7,520 nucleotides of DNA from JBHJOF01 sp050330055 (GCA_050330055.1 JBHJOF010000161.1:1-7520), one strand, 5' to 3'; shown: positions 1 through 5,602, numbered from the stretch's first letter. Notes: generated by a model from the sequence alone, not told the origin. Made by a program: numbers and translations.

Positions 1-359
1 GGACAGAGGAAAAGCAAGTCTCCGTCCTGCCGCTATGGCCGCTATGCCAGATGCAACAAGACCCTACAGCAGGTTGTCGCAGCTTAAACCGGACAGCAGT
101 GGCGAAGGCCGACCATGACAACGTAAGGACCATGCATTCCAGTGTGTCGCCAAAGTCGAATTGCTTGACACGAATGAACACGGATATACGCGAATGTACG
201 GAAGTTAGGCGGAGACCGCGAGCTCCCCGTGAGTTTGTTATCCGTGTCCATTCGTGTTCATCCGTGTCATCAATCAGGTTGTCACGACGCGCAAGGACGT
301 GACCCTCCAGGACGACCAGCCATGGCGCGGTCACTCGTCCCTATGCCGCACAGGGAGCC
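1..359. other. Gene-poor stretch with a repeat cluster
   Basis: I see no convincing gene here. The open frames are short, overlap the repeat at 168-269 and have no family features. A frame open from the left edge ends with TGA at 116-118; it could be the tail of an upstream gene or chance. A 9-bp unit, GCCGCTATG, is duplicated in tandem at 29-46. The base composition is less GC-rich than in the flanking genes, as expected for a spacer. The last bases (about 350-359) carry the GGGAG ribosome binding site of the next gene. Confidence 0.6.
168..269. repeat. Inverted repeat with a tandem 10-bp unit
   Basis: An 18-bp arm at 168-185 (ACACGAATGAACACGGAT) is matched in inverted orientation by 240-257 with one mismatch (position 248). 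The right side continues as three tandem, near-identical units of about 10 bp following TYCGTGTYCA, at 241-250, 251-260 and 261-269. The loop between the arms is about 54 bp with no gene. The arrangement resembles a short dispersed intergenic repeat; copy number in the genome is unknown. No transposase is visible. Confidence 0.7.
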
Positions 360-662
360 ATGATCAAGCTCATCGCCAGGCTCTGGGCCGGGGAGCTGTC
401 GCTGGCCCGCACCTTCTGGGAGTTCGCGATCCTCTATGGCTTCGCGCTCAACCTGTCGGCGACGCTCGGCTACCTGACCCTGCTGGTGAACAACGCCTCG
501 CCGCTGCTGGCCTATCTCGTATTCTTCCTGCCGCTGCCCTACGACGTGCTTACGGTGGTCGCAGTGTGGCGCAGCGCCGCGCGCTACCAGGGACCGACGC
601 TGTGGGCCGACCTGGCGCGGGTGGCGATCGTGTTCTGGTTCTTCGTCGAGGTGCTGGCGTGA
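360..662 (+). CDS. Small multi-pass membrane protein, function unknown
   Basis: A 100-residue protein with an ATG start preceded by GGGAG about 6 nt upstream. It is strongly hydrophobic, with likely membrane segments at about residues 20-43, 47-70 and 82-100. A polar, basic stretch (WRSAARYQGPTLWADLAR, about 70-87) separates the second and third. I do not recognise a named family, although small proteins with a similar W-R-S-A-x-x-Y-x-G-P-x-x-W-A motif occur as hypothetical proteins in Proteobacteria (from memory, unchecked). There is no signal peptide, catalytic motif or metal site. It stands alone on the plus strand and its stop lies 9 bp from the stop of the convergent ThrRS gene, so transcripts of the two would overlap at their 3' ends. 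The chance of a real gene is high because the hydrophobic pattern is coherent; its role is unknown. Confidence 0.8.
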   Translation: MIKLIARLWAGELSLARTFWEFAILYGFALNLSATLGYLTLLVNNASPLLAYLVFFLPLPYDVLTVVAVWRSAARYQGPTLWADLARVAIVFWFFVEVLA

Positions 663-671
663 CGGTGCCGC

Positions 672-1871
672 TCAGCGAAAGGCCTGCGGCCGCAGCAGCG
701 CCATTGCCTGCTCCAAGTTCATAACCGCCTGCGTGCCGTCACGCTCGCGCAGGGCGACGGTGCCGTCCCGCTTCTCGCGCGCGCCGACCGCCATCAGCAG
801 CGGGATGCCGGCGCCGCGGGCGTCGACGATCTTCTTCGACAGGCGCTCGGGCCGGACGTCGCTGACGGCGCGGAAACCCGCGGCCTCCAGCTCGGCCGCG
901 ACGCGCCCGGCATAGCCGGCCTGTGCGGCGCCGATCGAGGCGACAACGACCTGCTCGGGCGCCAACCAGAGCGGCAGGCTACCGCCGTGGTGCTCCAGCA
1001 GCATGCCGATGAATCGCTCCAGGCTGCCCAGCACGGCGTGGTGAATCATCGCCGGCCGGGCTTGACCGTTGGACTCGTCCTGGAAGTGCGCGCCCAGCCG
1101 CTCGGGCAGCACGAAGTCGAGCTGCACCGTGCCGCACTGCCAGTCGCGGCCCCGGCGGTCGCGCAGGATGAACTCCAGCTTGGGCCCGTAGAAGGCGCCC
1201 TCGCCCGGCTGCAGGCGATAGTCCAGGCCGGCCGCTTCGGCGGCGCGCGCCAGGATCGCCTCGGCCCTGTCCCAGTCGGCCTCCGAGCCGGCCCTGTTGT
1301 CCGGCCGGGTCGAGAGGCCGACGGCGAAGTGCTCGAAGCCGAAGTCGGCGTAGACCGCGCGCAGCAGCGCGCAGAAGCTTACGATCTCCGGCTCTATCTG
1401 GTCCTCCAGGCAGAAGACGTGGGCGTCGTCCTGCACGAAGGCCTGGGTGCGCATCAGGCCGAGCAGCGCGCCCGAGGGCTCGTTGCGATGGCAGGCGCCG
1501 AACTCGCAATAGCGCAGCGGCAGCTCGCGGTAGGAGCGCGGCCGCTGCTTGAAGACCTGCACGTGCGCCGGGCAGCTCATCGGCTTCAGCGCCAGCTCGC
1601 GATCGTCGGCCGCGACTGCAAAGATGCCGTCGCCGAACTTCTCCCAATGCCCGCTCTCCTGCCAGAGCGAGCGGGCAAGCAGCTGCGGGGTGCGGATCTC
1701 CTGGAAGCCGGCTGCCTTCATGCGCCGGCGGATGTAGTCCTCGATGATGCGGTAGAGGGCGAAGCCGCGCGGGTGCCAGAACACCATGCCCGGCCCCTCG
1801 GCCTGCTGGTGGAACAACTCGAGCCGCTGCCCGATTGCCCGATGATCCCAGTGGCGGTCGTAATGGTCCAT
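672..1871 (-). CDS. thrS: Short threonyl-tRNA synthetase lacking TGS and editing domains
   Basis: A class II synthetase that attaches threonine to tRNA-Thr in the cytoplasm. It is 399 residues, against about 640 in a usual bacterial ThrRS. It begins just before the catalytic core (MVFWHP, residue 29), so the N-terminal TGS and editing domains are absent rather than broken. Catalytic core, about 25-300: probable zinc ligands C100 (MSCPAH), H151 (QDDAH) and H277 (MIHH); motif 2 around R129 (CHRNEPSG); Y228 (FYGPK), Q245 (WQCGT) and motif 3 R286 (LERF). The anticodon-binding domain is about 303-395. These positions fit E. coli ThrRS with a constant offset of 234, from remembered numbering. Changes from the usual pattern include L-GLM for HGLM, TQAFVQDD for VRGFTQDD, and RPE for RNE in the anticodon domain. 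The ATG start follows CGGAGGAG at a good distance. Upstream lies a Thr attenuator. It may be a second, inducible ThrRS; whether it is the only one in the genome is unknown. Confidence 0.93.
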   Translation of the reverse strand: MDHYDRHWDHRAIGQRLELFHQQAEGPGMVFWHPRGFALYRIIEDYIRRRMKAAGFQEIRTPQLLARSLWQESGHWEKFGDGIFAVAADDRELALKPMSCPAHVQVFKQRPRSYRELPLRYCEFGACHRNEPSGALLGLMRTQAFVQDDAHVFCLEDQIEPEIVSFCALLRAVYADFGFEHFAVGLSTRPDNRAGSEADWDRAEAILARAAEAAGLDYRLQPGEGAFYGPKLEFILRDRRGRDWQCGTVQLDFVLPERLGAHFQDESNGQARPAMIHHAVLGSLERFIGMLLEHHGGSLPLWLAPEQVVVASIGAAQAGYAGRVAAELEAAGFRAVSDVRPERLSKKIVDARGAGIPLLMAVGAREKRDGTVALRERDGTQAVMNLEQAMALLRPQAFR

Positions 1872-1877
1872 GGGTCT

Positions 1878-1911
1878 CCTCCGTTACTGACCGGATGAAC
1901 GGATTCGGAGG
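1878..1911 (-). promoter_or_regulatory. Ribosome binding site of thrS, possibly masked by a hairpin
   Basis: On the minus strand the start codon is preceded by CGGAGGAGACCC. The core CGGAGG (1878-1883) is exactly complementary to CCTCCG (1906-1911), with a 22-nt loop. A 6-bp stem could therefore hide the Shine-Dalgarno sequence after the attenuator has been read through. Another pairing, CCGTT with AACGG, competes within the same stretch. The ribosome binding site itself is clear; the regulatory hairpin is only a possibility. Confidence 0.4.
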
Positions 1912-1914
1912 CCC

Positions 1915-1951
1915 AGAAATGCGAAGGCCCCGTCCGTCGCCGGCGGGGCCT
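1915..1951 (-). terminator. Attenuator terminator hairpin before thrS
   Basis: On the minus strand AGGCCCCG (1951 to 1944) pairs perfectly with CGGGGCCT (1932 to 1925). The inner bases add CCG/CGG closed by GCGA, a GNRA-type tetraloop, with one bulged A, giving about 11 bp. It is followed by TTCGCATTTCT (1925 to 1915), an imperfect U-rich tail of the kind seen in GC-rich genomes. It lies between the leader-peptide stop codon (1976) and thrS (1871), where a regulated terminator belongs. The 5' arm is also needed by the antiterminator, so the two folds exclude each other. Confidence 0.72.
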
Positions 1952-2005
1952 GGTCTTGTGCGATGCGCGCGACGCTCAGCGCGCGCCAAGACCCGGCGGC
2001 CCGCC
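1942..2005 (-). promoter_or_regulatory. Antiterminator stem competing with the terminator
   Basis: Read on the minus strand, three nested pairings form one long stem. GGCGGGCC (2005-1998, codons for Gly-Gly-Pro of the leader) pairs with GGCCCCGCC (1950-1942) with one bulged C. GGTCTTG (1993-1987) pairs perfectly with CAAGACC (1958-1952). GCGCGC (1986-1981) pairs with GCGCGC (1970-1965). The leader stop codon (1978-1976) sits in the apical loop. The stem consumes the 5' arm of the terminator at 1944-1951. A pre-emptor is also visible: GACCCG (2015-2010), at the end of the Thr codon run, pairs with CGGGTC (1995-1990). A ribosome stalled on the Thr codons would cover this and release the antiterminator; a ribosome at the stop codon would block the antiterminator. 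Confidence 0.62.
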
Positions 2006-2056
2006 CCAGCGGGTCGTCGTGGTCGTGGTCGCGGCGAAGTTGCGGTGCGCGTTCAT
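1976..2056 (-). CDS. Threonine-rich leader peptide (attenuator of thrS)
   Basis: A 26-codon frame, ATG to TGA, encoding MNAHRNFAATTTTTTRWGG followed by PPGLGAR. Codons 10-15 are six consecutive threonine codons (ACC ACG ACC ACG ACG ACC, positions 2029-2012). Its role is almost surely to sense charged tRNA-Thr through ribosome stalling, not to make a functional protein. Three things support it: the Thr run, the position between a strong promoter and a terminator hairpin, and the fact that the gene behind it is a threonyl-tRNA synthetase. No Shine-Dalgarno sequence is visible; the ATG is 8 nt after the -10 hexamer, so translation probably starts on a leaderless transcript. The design parallels the E. 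coli thr leader (Thr and Ile codons) and the alphaproteobacterial trp leader, which is also leaderless in Sinorhizobium meliloti. It is 104 nt upstream of thrS. Confidence 0.85.
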   Translation of the reverse strand: MNAHRNFAATTTTTTRWGGPPGLGAR

Positions 2057-2063
2057 GGGCGGA

Positions 2064-2092
2064 GAAATAGCCTATGGCGCGGGATTTGTCAA
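2064..2092 (-). promoter_or_regulatory. Sigma-70 type promoter of the Thr leader and thrS
   Basis: On the minus strand a perfect -35 TTGACA (2092-2087) is followed by a 17-bp spacer and a -10 TATTTC (2069-2064). The next 7 nt lead directly to the leader ATG, placing the predicted transcription start at or within a base or so of its A (2056). A consensus -35 with ideal spacing is notable in so GC-rich a region. It is the only good promoter I see for thrS, and the spacer it sits in has no closer start. Confidence 0.75.
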
Positions 2093-2458
2093 AGTCGCCG
2101 CCAACGGTGAGCCGCCTACGGCATTCACACATCTCAGGCAGGAGCGGCTCGCCCTCGCCACCGCCACAGCTGTCGTCCCGGCACTTGTTGCCGGGACCCA
2201 ATGGCCTGTCAGTGCCACGCTCTTACGCCAATAGGTCCCGGGGACAAGCCCCGGGACGACAGCGGTGTGTGCATGGGCGTTGCGAGACCACCGCGCGAAT
2301 GCATGATTCGTGTCGATAGGCCGCACCCGGCGCCCCGCGCCGGCCAGCCATGCCGAGATTGCAGCCCTCGCCCGCGCGAGCCGCGGCTAGGCTGATCCAA
2401 TGGTGCCGCAACCGACGGCGCCACAGGCAAGGTCACGCGGTCGGGGGCATCAGCAGCC
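2093..2458. other. Spacer between the divergent thrS leader and MFS gene
   Basis: The spacer has no supportable gene. Next to the thrS promoter are two direct copies of CCGCCWACGG (2098-2107 and 2112-2121), 14 bp apart, a possible operator. The palindromic repeat described separately occupies 2169-2263. A small palindrome with CGAAT/ATTCG arms lies around 2296-2310. I find no convincing promoter for the MFS gene, although one must lie between the repeat and the start codon or upstream of the repeat. Confidence 0.5.
2169..2263. repeat. REP-like palindromic repeat pair
   Basis: The ends GCTGTCGTCCCGG (2169-2181) and CCGGGACGACAGC (2251-2263) are perfect 13-bp inverted copies. Each end also forms its own hairpin: TCCCGG/CCGGGA around a 9-nt loop (2176-2196), and a 9-bp GTCCCGGGG/CCCCGGGAC stem with loop ACAAG (2235-2257). 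Sequences of this GTCCCGG...CCGGGAC type are common dispersed intergenic repeats in Alphaproteobacteria, from general knowledge. It lies between divergent genes, so it is not a shared terminator; effects on the promoters are possible but not shown. Confidence 0.78.
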
Positions 2459-3649
2459 GTGCGCAGCTTTCACCTGCCGGTCTGGCTCGGCACGGCCAGC
2501 CGCCCGCGCGCACGGACCTTCGCGCTGCTGTTCGCCGGCTCGGCCTTCTCGCGCACCCTGCTGATCACCGTGGTGCCGCTGCAGGCGCACAGCCTGCTCG
2601 GCGACGCCCAGAAGGTCAGCCTGCTCTACTTCGGCGTCAGCTTCGCGGCGCTCAGCGGCAGCCTGGCGATCCCCTGGCTGGTGCGGCTGCTCAACCGGCG
2701 CACGGTCTTCACCTTGGGCACCCTGCTGCTCGGCGTCGGCGCCGCGGTCATGGCCGGCAGCAGCGAGCTCGCGCTGATCGCCGGCTTCACCCTGCACATC
2801 TTCGGCGTCGCCTGCCTGGAGATCACGCTCAACCTCTACCTGCTCGACCACGTGCCGCGCAACGAGCTGGGCCGCTTCGAGCCGATGCGCGTGTTCTACG
2901 CGGCAGGCGCCTGGACGCTCGGTCCCTGGCTCGGCGTCTACCTGCAGCACGAGCTGACGCCCTGGATGCCCTACGCGCTCTCGGTTGTTTTCGCCAGCGG
3001 CCTCTTGACCTATTTCTGGGTGCTGCGCCTGACCGAGAACCCGGCGGTGGCCAAGGCCAGGCGCAAACCGCCCAACCCGCTGCGCTACCTGCCGCGCTTC
3101 TTCCGCCAGCCGCGTCTGCGCCTTGCCTGGTTCCTGGCCTTCGGCCGCTCGGCCTGGTGGGCGATGTTCTTCATCTATGCGCCGATCTACGCCGTGACCT
3201 CGGGCCTGGGTGAGGTGGTGAGCGGCGCCATCGTGTCGCTCGGCACCGCGGTGATCTTCCTGGTGCCGATCTGGGGCTGGGTGGCGCGGCGCTTCGGCGT
3301 GCGCCGCCTCTTGATGACCAGCTACGCGGTGGGCGGCCTGGCCAGCCTGGCGATCGGGCTGGCGAGCGGCCTGCCCTGGCTCGGCGTCGCCATCCTGCTC
3401 GGCGCGGCGGTCGCCTGCGGCGCGCTCGACGGCGCCGGCAACGTGCCCTTCCTGCGCGCCGTGCATCCGCCCGAGCGGGCCGAGATGACCACGGTCTTCG
3501 CCACCTACCGCGACGCCTCGCAGTTCGCACCGCCAGGGGTCTTCGCCCTGTTGCTGCGGCTCTTCGAGCTGCCCGCCGTGTTCATCGCCGGCGGCCTCGG
3601 CATGCTGGTGCTGGCGCACTACGCGCGCTATCTGCCGCGCAGACTTTGA
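2459..3649 (+). CDS. MFS family transporter
   Basis: A 396-residue inner-membrane protein with about 12 membrane segments in two sixfold bundles, split by a basic loop at about 192-220 (KARRKPPNPLRYLPRFFRQPRLR). Family features are the charged cytoplasmic loops after TM2 (RLLNRR, about 76-81) and TM8 (WVARRFGVRR, about 274-283), which are motif-A like. A glycine-rich TM5 stretch (YAAGAWTLGPWLG, about 147-159) resembles motif C of drug/proton antiporters. The start is GTG at 2459 with only a weak G-rich site upstream; the frame has a stop at 2393-2395, so it cannot begin much earlier. Substrate is not readable; efflux of a small molecule is one option. It is a single-gene unit, transcribed away from thrS and convergent with the permease gene. 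Adjacent thrS could hint at a link to a ThrRS inhibitor, but nothing shows this. Confidence 0.9.
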   Translation: MRSFHLPVWLGTASRPRARTFALLFAGSAFSRTLLITVVPLQAHSLLGDAQKVSLLYFGVSFAALSGSLAIPWLVRLLNRRTVFTLGTLLLGVGAAVMAGSSELALIAGFTLHIFGVACLEITLNLYLLDHVPRNELGRFEPMRVFYAAGAWTLGPWLGVYLQHELTPWMPYALSVVFASGLLTYFWVLRLTENPAVAKARRKPPNPLRYLPRFFRQPRLRLAWFLAFGRSAWWAMFFIYAPIYAVTSGLGEVVSGAIVSLGTAVIFLVPIWGWVARRFGVRRLLMTSYAVGGLASLAIGLASGLPWLGVAILLGAAVACGALDGAGNVPFLRAVHPPERAEMTTVFATYRDASQFAPPGVFALLLRLFELPAVFIAGGLGMLVLAHYARYLPRRL

Positions 3650-3677
3650 GTCCGTGCAATCAAGCAACTCTCGTCTA

Positions 3678-3829
3678 GTCACCCTCACCCTCCCATTGCT
3701 TCGCAATGGGCCCCTCCCTCTCCCCTCGAGGGAGAGGGATTCTGGAGTGCACCGGTTTGTTCCCCTCTCCCTTGAGGGGAGAGGGAGGGGCCCGCGCGGC
3801 CGAAGGGCGCGTGGGAGGGTGAGGGTGAC
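3678..3829. repeat. Large nested inverted repeat between convergent genes
   Basis: Outer arms at 3678-3695 and 3812-3829 are perfect 18-bp inverted copies (GTCACCCTCACCCTCCCA and its complement). Inner arms at 3708-3727 and 3774-3793 are perfect 20-bp inverted copies of a CCCTCTCCC-rich block. The arm tips carry separate small hairpins: a CCATTGC/GCAATGG stem with a 3-nt loop at 3693-3709, and CGCGC/GCGCG around 3793-3811. Local CCCTCTCCC/GGGAGAGGG hairpins with 5-nt loops occur on both sides. The whole element can form a cruciform of about 150 bp. It has the look of a non-coding dispersed element, found between the ends of the MFS and permease genes, where it may also stop transcription from either side. 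No target duplication or transposase is seen. Confidence 0.82.
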
Positions 3830-3846
3830 AAGATGAATAGGGGCGC

Positions 3847-4593
3847 TTAGCGCAGCAACGCCCGCACTATGATGTAGACGCCGAGCACCAGCAGCGAGAC
3901 CAGGAAGACCTGGCGGAAGCGGCGCTCGCTGAGCCGCTTGCGCAGCGCCCGGCCGAGCAGCATCCCGAGGAAGGTCGGCGCAAGCGCCGCCACCGAGCCC
4001 AGGCCGAGCTCGGCCGGCAGCAGCCCGTGACCGCCGAGGTTGGCGCCCAGCACCACGGTCGAGACCGTGAAGACGATGCCCATGGCCTGGATCAGCTCGT
4101 CGCGCGTCAGGCGCAGCGCCTGCAGATAGAACACCGACGGCACGGCGTAGACCCCGGTCAGGCCGGTGACCACGCCGTTGACCGCGCCGACCAGCGGCGC
4201 CAACCAGCGCTCATGGCGTCCGGGCGGCGGCAGCGGCGGCGTCGTCAGGCTGATCGCGCCGTAGACGAAGAGCAGCAGCCCGAGCAGGCCCGACAGCAGC
4301 ACCGCGTCGCCGCGCGCCAGCACGGCCACGCCGAGCCAGACCGTGAGGCAGGCGACCAGGAGCAGGCTCCAGAGCCGGCGCAGCAGCGCGCCCAGCGCCT
4401 TGCCGTCGAGCGCCTGCCAGACGTTGGCCGCCAGCGCCGGCACCAGCGTCAGCGCCATGGCTTCCTTGAGGCCGATGATCGCGGTCAGTAGGCCCAGCGA
4501 CACGATCGGCAGGCCGACGCCGACCACGCCCTTGACCAGGCCCGCGAGCAGAAAGCAGGCGGCGACGGTGGCGATGGTCTCGGGCGTCCACAT
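3847..4593 (-). CDS. TauE/SafE family permease
   Basis: A 248-residue integral membrane protein with about eight hydrophobic segments. It shows the duplicated half typical of the family: LVKGVVGVGLPIVSL at about 19-33, and the related AVNGVVTGLTGVYAVPSV at about 137-154, each a glycine-rich first helix. The short basic end (VRALLR) faces the cytoplasm by the usual rule. Family members have been linked to export or uptake of sulfite, sulfoacetate and other organic anions, but the substrate is rarely known. The ATG start is 25 bp after the stop of the upstream racemase gene on the same strand, so the two are probably co-transcribed. This suggests a substrate connected with N-acyl amino acids, D-glutamate or dipeptides; that is inference from position only. 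The ribosome binding site is weak, consistent with partial translational coupling. Confidence 0.87.
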   Translation of the reverse strand: MWTPETIATVAACFLLAGLVKGVVGVGLPIVSLGLLTAIIGLKEAMALTLVPALAANVWQALDGKALGALLRRLWSLLLVACLTVWLGVAVLARGDAVLLSGLLGLLLFVYGAISLTTPPLPPPGRHERWLAPLVGAVNGVVTGLTGVYAVPSVFYLQALRLTRDELIQAMGIVFTVSTVVLGANLGGHGLLPAELGLGSVAALAPTFLGMLLGRALRKRLSERRFRQVFLVSLLVLGVYIIVRALLR

Positions 4594-4618
4594 GGTCTGG
4601 CTTCGTTGTCGGAGCCGG

Positions 4619-5602
4619 TCAGCCCCAGAGCGCGGGCGTCGGCGGCGTGATCACGCTGCCGCGGTAAGTGAGGCCCGGATTGCGGTCGCGGGCCAGCAGC
4701 AGCGGGCCGTCGAGATCGACGAAGTCGGCCAGGCCGGCCAGCAGGCAGGCCGGCGCCATGGAGAGCGACGTGCCGACGTTGCAGCCCAGCATGAGCCGGA
4801 AACCGGCGGCTTGGGCGGCGCGCGCCGCGGCCAGCGCCTCGGTCAGGCCGCCCGCCTTGTCGAGCTTGATGTTGACACAGTCGTAGCGCCCGGCGAGCGC
4901 CGCCAGCGAGGCGCGGTCGCGGAAGCTCTCGTCGGCGCAGACCGGCAGCGGATGCTCAAGCTCGGCCAGGGCCGCGTCGTGACCGGCCGGCAGCGGCTGC
5001 TCGAGCAGGGCAACGCCCAGATCGGCCAGCCCCCGCAGGAAGACTTCGAGGTCGATGTCCTTCCAGCCTTCGTTGGCGTCGGCGATCAGGCGGCAGTTCG
5101 GCGCCGCGGCGCGCACGGCGGCGACGCGCTCCAGGTCGCCGGCGCCGCCGAGCTTCAGCTTGAGCAGCGGGCGCGCCGCGTTGCGCGCCGCCTCGGCGGC
5201 CATCGCCTCCGGCGTGCCCAGGCTAAGGGTATAGGCCGTGCTTGTGGGCCCCGGTTCCTCCAGGCCGGCCAGTTCCCAGGCCGGGCGGCCGGCCGCCTTG
5301 GCCTCCAGGTCCCAGAGCGCGCAGTCGACCGCCGTACGCGCGTTGCCCGCCGGCAGGAGCGACAGGAGCTCGTGGCGGGTGGCGCCCTGCTCGATCTCGG
5401 CGCGGACACGCTCGATCTCCTCGACCACCGGCGCCGCACCCGGGTCGAAGGCCTCGGCGCGCTCGGTCTCGCCGCGGCCGACCAGGCCGTCCTGCGCCAG
5501 CTCGACCACGACCAGCTCGGCCGTCTCCTGGCGCAGCCGTGAGATCACGAAGGGCTGCTGCAACGGCCAGGATTCCTGGCGCACGGTTAGCCGGCGCTTC
5601 AC
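4619..5602 (-). CDS. dgcA: DgcA-like N-acetyl-D-glutamate racemase / dipeptide epimerase
   Basis: A 327-residue enolase-superfamily enzyme of the muconate-lactonizing subgroup; these abstract an alpha proton with paired lysines and Mg2+. Visible features: an N-terminal cap (1-110), then the barrel with KLKLGG (K148, K150), metal ligands D175 (DANEGW), E201 (EQPLP) and D224 (ADES), the second base region NIKLDKAGG (244-252), and DLDGP (296-300) near the end. The pattern fits dipeptide epimerases and the DgcA group that racemizes N-acetyl-D-glutamate. A DgcN-like gene directly upstream argues for DgcA. The DxD at 296-298 is the element used by Ala-Glu epimerases to hold the free amino group of a dipeptide, so a dipeptide substrate stays possible. 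The start is GTG at 5602, overlapping the upstream stop by 4 bp (GTGA), which implies translational coupling. Confidence 0.85.
   Translation of the reverse strand: MKRRLTVRQESWPLQQPFVISRLRQETAELVVVELAQDGLVGRGETERAEAFDPGAAPVVEEIERVRAEIEQGATRHELLSLLPAGNARTAVDCALWDLEAKAAGRPAWELAGLEEPGPTSTAYTLSLGTPEAMAAEAARNAARPLLKLKLGGAGDLERVAAVRAAAPNCRLIADANEGWKDIDLEVFLRGLADLGVALLEQPLPAGHDAALAELEHPLPVCADESFRDRASLAALAGRYDCVNIKLDKAGGLTEALAAARAAQAAGFRLMLGCNVGTSLSMAPACLLAGLADFVDLDGPLLLARDRNPGLTYRGSVITPPTPALWG

Noticed and set aside
2..118. Frame open from the left edge ending in TGA at 116-118, possible gene tail
   Set aside because: Only 38 codons with no family features; could equally be chance in a spacer.
165..193. 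TTGACA as a promoter for the 360-662 gene
   Set aside because: No acceptable -10 at 16-18 bp; the hexamer is part of the inverted repeat.
51..302. 83-codon open frame on the plus strand
   Set aside because: Runs through the 168-269 repeat, has no ribosome binding site or protein-like pattern.
987..1898. Plus-strand frame opposite thrS (303 codons)
   Set aside because: Shadow frame; the minus strand encodes all ThrRS motifs in order.
1872..1975. T-box riboswitch upstream of thrS
   Set aside because: No T-box core sequence or specifier hairpin is visible; the Thr-codon leader accounts for the structure.
1884..2201. 105-codon minus-strand frame across the attenuator region
   Set aside because: It passes through the promoter, leader and terminator in a different frame from the Thr leader and resembles no protein; the leader frame explains the region better.
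2450..3706. Long minus-strand frame opposite the MFS gene (418 codons)
   Set aside because: Composition rich in Arg, Glu, Gln and Ala with no hydrophobic core, typical of the antisense of a GC-rich gene; the plus-strand frame is a clear membrane transporter.
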